Shown here: positions 10,249-14,010 of the stretch, in pieces
How positions within the stretch are numbered: the stretch's first letter is position 1
How the letters are laid out: each line of letters begins with the position of its first letter
Origin: Dinochytrium kinnereticum
Lineage: Eukaryota > Chytridiomycota > Chytridiomycetes > Chytridiales > Chytridiaceae
Assembly (NCBI GenBank): GCA_027604005.1
Contig: JADGJT010000508.1
Location: 1-14,010 of the forward strand
Reading direction: 5' to 3'
Length of the DNA: 14,010 nucleotides
Notes under the pieces: generated by a model
The model's database searches: none
What the model was told of the DNA's origin: nothing
The model's input: the letters and a program-made list of their open reading frames with translations, nothing else
Position numbers and translations under genes: made by a program

Positions 10249-12419
10249 TCAACGCCCATCCACCCAATAAGTATTCATGGTCCCCTTCCCCTTAACGGTC
10301 ATAACCTCACAATCAGAGATCTTAAAACCCTTGTCCTTAACAAGCAAGTAAGTGCTTTCAGAGATATGAATCTTCATAGCCTTCGACGTGGACTCCATCC
10401 TAGAAGCCGTGTTGACAGTGTCTCCAACAATGCACCAGTGAGGGTTCTCTTCACCCAAAATACCGGCCGTGATGGGGCCAGAGTTTAGGCCGACACGGAT
10501 CTGTATCGAGTCACCAATGGCGGTTTTGAAGTTTTTGATCATGTCGATGACATCTTTAGAGTTGTATTGATGTTTGTGTTTTGGAACACGGGGGTAGGTG
10601 GAGTTGTAAAGTTAGCAAAGTAATGTTGAAGTTGGGGTGGGGTTTACCAATGGAGAAGTTGACGGCTCTTTCAGCATGGTCGGCACACCTGTCAGGAGCT
10701 CCAGTGACTCCCAAATAGGCATCACCGATGGTTTCAACCTTGTACATTCCCCAACGTTTAGCGATAGCGTCATACTCAATCCAAAGCTTGTTTAAAGTAG
10801 ACAACATATCCTTTGTCTAGGCCATTCAATATTAGCGAGGACCATTTGCTCCCAATGCAACATCACATACCGTATTCTTGGAGGACAAGACTGTAAAGTT
10901 TGTAATGTCCGAGAAAAACACTGTAACGTTTTGAAACTCCTCAGCAGAAGTTGCCTTCCCGCTCTTGATCTGATCCAAAACGCTTCACGAAATCATTTAG
11001 TACCTTCTACTAATCAAAAGAATTGATATAAAGATGAAGAGGAGAAAAAAAACTACCTCTGTGGCATCATCTTAGACAAAAGCTTGTCGGAATGCTCCAT
11101 AGCTGTCTCCATCTCAGAAGCGATGGTAGAGATAGCCGAAACTTTAGCATTCTGAGCTTCCTCGACTGAAGCATTCACAAGGACCAAGGTAAGGAAAACT
11201 TTTGAGAAAACATCAGCGATGCAAAACATGGCTTCTCCGGTGGCATAGCTCACAAAGCCGCTGCGAGGCATAAGAGGAGGCGTCAAATTGGTAATTTATA
11301 ATAACAGATAGAGGAAGATGAGAACTCATAACTCACGCCTTTTGGAAATGCCAAGTGATAGGGACTGGAAAGACAGAAGGAGGATTAAAAAGTACACCAG
11401 CACAAATGAATAATACACAAACTCAGAAATAATGCCACTTACACGCCAACCACGAATAGCAAGTAGCGGCCCTCGCTGCTTTAAGCGCGCTAGGATCGAG
11501 CTTACTATCCGTCTCACCGTCAATAGCCCTCGTGAACATATCCCAAAGTCCCCTGTAAACATAGGTGAAGCAAGCAACTGCGCATGTCGAAAATATGTAG
11601 GAAAAAGGCTCCTTGACAACGGACGCCAAGAATCCAAACGAGAGGAGAAGAAAGTCAATCTTCATGATACGCTTTCCCATTGTGTCGTTTCTTGTAATCT
11701 CCCCTAATGGCACTTCAGATAAATAAAAGGAGACAAGGCGATCAGGAGAGAATGAAAACACACCAATCATCTGAATAGTAACGGGACAAGTAGTGAACCA
11801 CTCCAAAAACCTCGCCGGGTCCATGGGTTTCCCAGTAGAATCACTTAACGTCGGGCTCAGTCTGAGCGCATGAATGGCATGAGTAAACATAGCGATAGCA
11901 TTAATCCAAAACAACACCGATGTCAAGCTCTTCTTCTCATCGTTCTTGGCTCCGCGGTTTCCAAGATACGCAAACACGGTACCAATGAGAAAAGCAATAC
12001 TAGAGTACTCGTACGCGTTGTCGGCAAATCCGCGGTTGTACTTTTTGGCCTTGTGGTTCCCAAACAGGGTATACCAGGTTAATCCAGCCGTGAGAATGAA
12101 CCAGGTGACGGCACTCCTGGCGACAAAGTGGCCAGCAAAGTCTGAACGGCGTTTGGATTCCACTGCTGCGTTCATCTTTTCCTTCCATGAAAGCTTGCCT
12201 AAATTCAGAATGGAAGGGTTTCAAAGAATGAGGCAACGAAGGGAGATAGGACGGAGCAGGTAATAGCACAAGATGAAACGCGAAACTCACCCTCTGCACC
12301 TGGGCCAACTGCTTTGGATTCTAAGAAGAGGAACAGTAAGTTCAGCAACACGGTTAGAAACATTATGACTATGTGGGATAACGGGTAGGTGGGAAGAACA
12401 AACCGTCTCGGTCAAGCAT
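10249..12419 (-). CDS. RGC: Rhodopsin-guanylyl cyclase (light-activated cGMP synthase, enzymerhodopsin)
   Basis: A type-I (microbial) rhodopsin fused to a class III guanylyl cyclase; in related fungi light triggers cGMP synthesis that guides zoospore phototaxis. Nine exons in transcript order: 12404-12419, 12291-12320, 11764-12198, 11443-11703, 11337-11364, 11057-11260, 10871-10982, 10648-10816 and 10249-10553. All phases close, giving 519 aa. An in-frame stop lies upstream of the ATG. Layout: ~40-residue cytosolic N-terminus; extra helix TM0 (about 43-62); seven rhodopsin helices; coiled-coil linker (about 288-324); cyclase (about 341-519). TM3 ARFLEWFTTCP has counterion Glu148 and Cys153. 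TM6 SWLAFPITW keeps the retinal-pocket Trp245/Pro249/Trp252. TM7 ADVFSKV has Asp273 and the retinal Schiff-base Lys277. In the cyclase, metal-binding Asp350 (FFSDITNFT) and Asp394 (TIGDAYLG), and transition-state Asn466/Arg470 (NTASRMES), are present. Glu390 (KVETIGD) and Cys459 (HWCIVGD) specify GTP rather than ATP. Spacing Lys277-Glu390-Cys459 equals what I recall for Blastocladiella RhGC (384-497-566). The N-terminus is about 106 residues shorter than in that protein. Confidence 0.97.
11337..11364 (-). other. 28-base microexon of RGC encoding the core of TM6
   Basis: The microexon lies between an acceptor (TTTCCAG) and a donor (GTGAGT) and encodes the second half of TM6, from Phe248 to Lys256 (FPITWHFQK), in phase. 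Without it the frame is lost and the retinal pocket is incomplete. Read-through of the preceding donor would instead end the protein at CKWHYF, before the retinal lysine. Confidence 0.85.
11704..11763 (-). other. 60-base stop-free intron of RGC between TM3 and TM4
   Basis: The frame is open across this segment, so it looks like coding sequence at first sight. I call it an intron because it is bounded by GTGTGT and CATTAG, and removal gives QMIGEITRN, the expected short TM3-TM4 turn. Its length is a multiple of three, so retention would add 20 residues (starting VFSFSPDRLV) without a frameshift. Confidence 0.75.
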
Positions 12420-13914
12420 ATTTTCAACACTGCTACTGATGCTGATGTGAAGATTATTTAAGGAATCAGTTCGTTTGATGAAGAGATGATGCTAATGAAG
12501 ATGGATTAACCGCGGAAGGAAAAAAAAAAAATCTTAAGCCCAGCTCGGCCCCGAGCATCAGAATCGTGAGTAGGCCAATGCATCAGACCACAGAGCACAA
12601 CAGCAATGAAATGAGTGGGGGTTCATTGTCTTTGAACAAGAAACACGTATCAATTTCCACCGAAACCGGAAAAGGCTAGCAACCGCATTACTCATTTTTT
12701 ACAATATGGAATGAGCATGCATCATCAGGCCAATCAGTCCGCCTAATACCCCGTGAATCTTTCCGTGATTATTCTGTTTTCGTCGAAGGGATTGATTGGG
12801 TTGGCCTTTAGATCGGGAATCCATTCGCATTCATATTCCCATAGGGGAACATTGATGTACCATTCTGATCTGAACCAGAAAACAGACCCACAATACACTG
12901 CGCGAAGTTCACTCCGGCGAAAAAGTATTTAGCACTCAACGGTATTTACAAATAATTGGGCCCGACACTTCATCTGCCACTGTGATCATCCACTCCTAAA
13001 TGATATTCAGAGTAAAAACAGCGTGATATGCTTTTAAAAAAACAACCGAAGTCACGAAGACGGATGCACCCCATACAGCCCACATTTCAACCATGCTGCT
13101 TAAAACAGCCTTTTCTCAATCTTTGGCCAACCACTTCTCACTCCATTAAGAATAAATGGAACGGGAGCCAGAATTAACATAGAAATCTGCAACACCGTTC
13201 TGCAATCGGTCATTTCTTGTCATTCTCCATCTATAGCCCGAAACCGGCCAGACCCCCCGGACTTACTGATATTCAGAGTCAAATCTGCCTAAAGTTCCTG
13301 CGAAGATTATTGGACTATGGGGTCCGAACAGGTCATCAGTAGAGAGGTTCAAAGTGTTTATTGTCAGTAAAGAGGGGTTGCCAACAGATGTGCACGTGCG
13401 TCCTTCTGTTAGGCACAGGACAGGCCCTGCCTTAAAGTTCTAGCTCAGGAACTGGCGTGTTAATACGCTCTGGTCACTCACTATCACCGTGACAAGAAGA
13501 GAAACCGCACAAGCTATTCAGGTAAGCATTGTGAATGTGGCTTCAGGCGACGCGTCTCATCACCCCATTTTGCGCGATATGCCTCCGACGCTGTGTATCC
13601 TCCGCCTAGATATCTGTTACGAGACCACCGCAGATACCCATGTTATATGCCATTGGATTCTCTCCCAGATACCCTATCCTCAGCCATATCCATGCTAAGA
13701 AGGATGGCGTGAGGGCCATGTTGCCACACATCATGGCGCCAGGACGCGTGATTTACAACAAAGGTGCCCGTGACGTTCTCTGAGGTGACGTGTAGTGTAG
13801 ATGGTTCTGTGTGAAGGTAGAAGATTTTGTCCCCTCCTCACTGCTCCCATTCCCTACTATTTTATCTCAAACTTCGGGGTGATGATACAGTTTTCACAAC
13901 AGTTGTTCGGGTAG
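12420..13914. other. Gene-poor region upstream of RGC
   Basis: About 1.5 kb without a supported gene. The part next to 12420 must contain the RGC promoter; TTAAATAAT on the minus strand about 35 bases before the ATG is a weak TATA-like match. A 13-base direct repeat (TGATATTCAGAGT) occurs at 13001-13013 and 13267-13279. CTGCCTAAAGTTC near 13287 recurs with a one-base insertion near 13427, which may be traces of an old duplication. Homopolymer runs, common in the other gaps, are nearly absent. A 69-codon plus-strand frame at 13489-13698 looks like chance. Confidence 0.5.
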
Positions 13915-13957
13915 GTATCCGGGTGGTTTATTCTGTTGAGGGACGATCCCGACGCGT
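13550..13957. promoter_or_regulatory. Possible cluster of ACGCGT and TGACGT sites
   Basis: ACGCGT occurs at 13550-13555, 13744-13749 and 13952-13957. TGACGT occurs at 13771-13776 and 13786-13791. In other fungi ACGCGT is the MCB box bound by cell-cycle factors, and TGACGT is the half-site of CREB/ATF-type bZIP factors. The last ACGCGT lies inside the possible ankyrin exon. Only the sequence match is seen; function is unproven. Confidence 0.25.
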
Positions 13958-14010
13958 CTCTGACGCGCCAAGACAAGGACAAAACCGCGTTTACCTTGGC
14001 CACCACGAGT
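13915..14010 (+). CDS. Possible exon of an ankyrin-repeat protein, running off the window
   Basis: After an in-frame TAG, which here would be part of an acceptor (GGGTAG), 32 codons stay open to the window end. They read as one ankyrin-like unit: GWFILLRDD, then PDASLTRQDKDKTAFTLATT. The order LL...DA.LTRQDKD.TA..LAT matches the second helix of one repeat, the loop, and the first helix of the next. The usual Gly before KTA and the His/Leu of TALHLA are changed (KDKTAFTLA). There is no start codon nearby, so it would be an internal or terminal exon. Its boundaries and even its reality are uncertain; a decayed copy is equally possible. Confidence 0.35.

Noticed and set aside
10249..10816. Adenylyl cyclase as an alternative call for the cyclase domain
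   Set aside because: The base-selecting positions are Glu390 and Cys459, the guanylyl type, not the Lys and Asp of adenylyl cyclases.
11326..11658. Alternative minus-strand frame with hydrophobic stretches within RGC
   Set aside because: Out of frame with the RGC exons and spanning two of its introns.
13489..13698. Plus-strand frame of 69 codons
   Set aside because: Starts at a GTG, contains a donor-like GTAAGC early, and has no recognisable feature.
1..14010. tRNA, rRNA, CRISPR arrays or insertion sequences
   Set aside because: I looked for cloverleaf signatures, spaced direct repeats and transposase motifs and saw none.

Overview
This window reads as nuclear DNA of a zoosporic true fungus, most likely a chytrid (Chytridiomycota). 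Genes are split by many short introns (54-208 bases) with GTRAGT-like donors, and CTAAC-like branch sites are visible in some of them. One gene encodes a rhodopsin fused to a guanylyl cyclase, a family I know only from zoospore-forming fungi (Blastocladiomycota and Chytridiomycota). Exons were joined by eye from reading frame, splice consensus and family similarity; phase closes at every junction given below.

Layout, left to right. (1) Positions 1-3979, plus strand: the C-terminal ~1,081 residues of a large, mostly disordered protein with a long Glu/Arg helix. Its 5' end is outside the window, and a link to the ciliary TALPID3 family is only a weak hypothesis. (2) 3980-4431: short convergent gap. 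(3) 4432-6118, minus: mannose-1-phosphate guanylyltransferase (GDP-mannose synthesis), five exons, 360 aa. (4) 6119-6846: gap with a small GGAT microsatellite. (5) 6847-9857, minus: NOP2, nucleolar 25S/28S rRNA cytosine-5 methyltransferase, five exons, 859 aa. (6) 9858-10248: short gap shared by the RGC 3' end and the NOP2 promoter. (7) 10249-12419, minus: rhodopsin-guanylyl cyclase (RGC), nine exons, 519 aa, complete with retinal lysine, counterions and guanylate-specifying residues. (8) 12420-13914: about 1.5 kb with no gene I can support. (9) 13915-14010, plus: a possible exon of an ankyrin-repeat protein running off the window.

The standout gene is the RGC, the light sensor known in related fungi to make cGMP for zoospore phototaxis. 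It is not operonically linked to its neighbours, two of which are housekeeping genes (cell-wall sugar supply and ribosome biogenesis). A second, less expected signal is compositional. In nearly every long exon on either strand, synonymous sites run from C-rich at the exon's 5' end to G/T-rich at its 3' end, then reset after the next intron.
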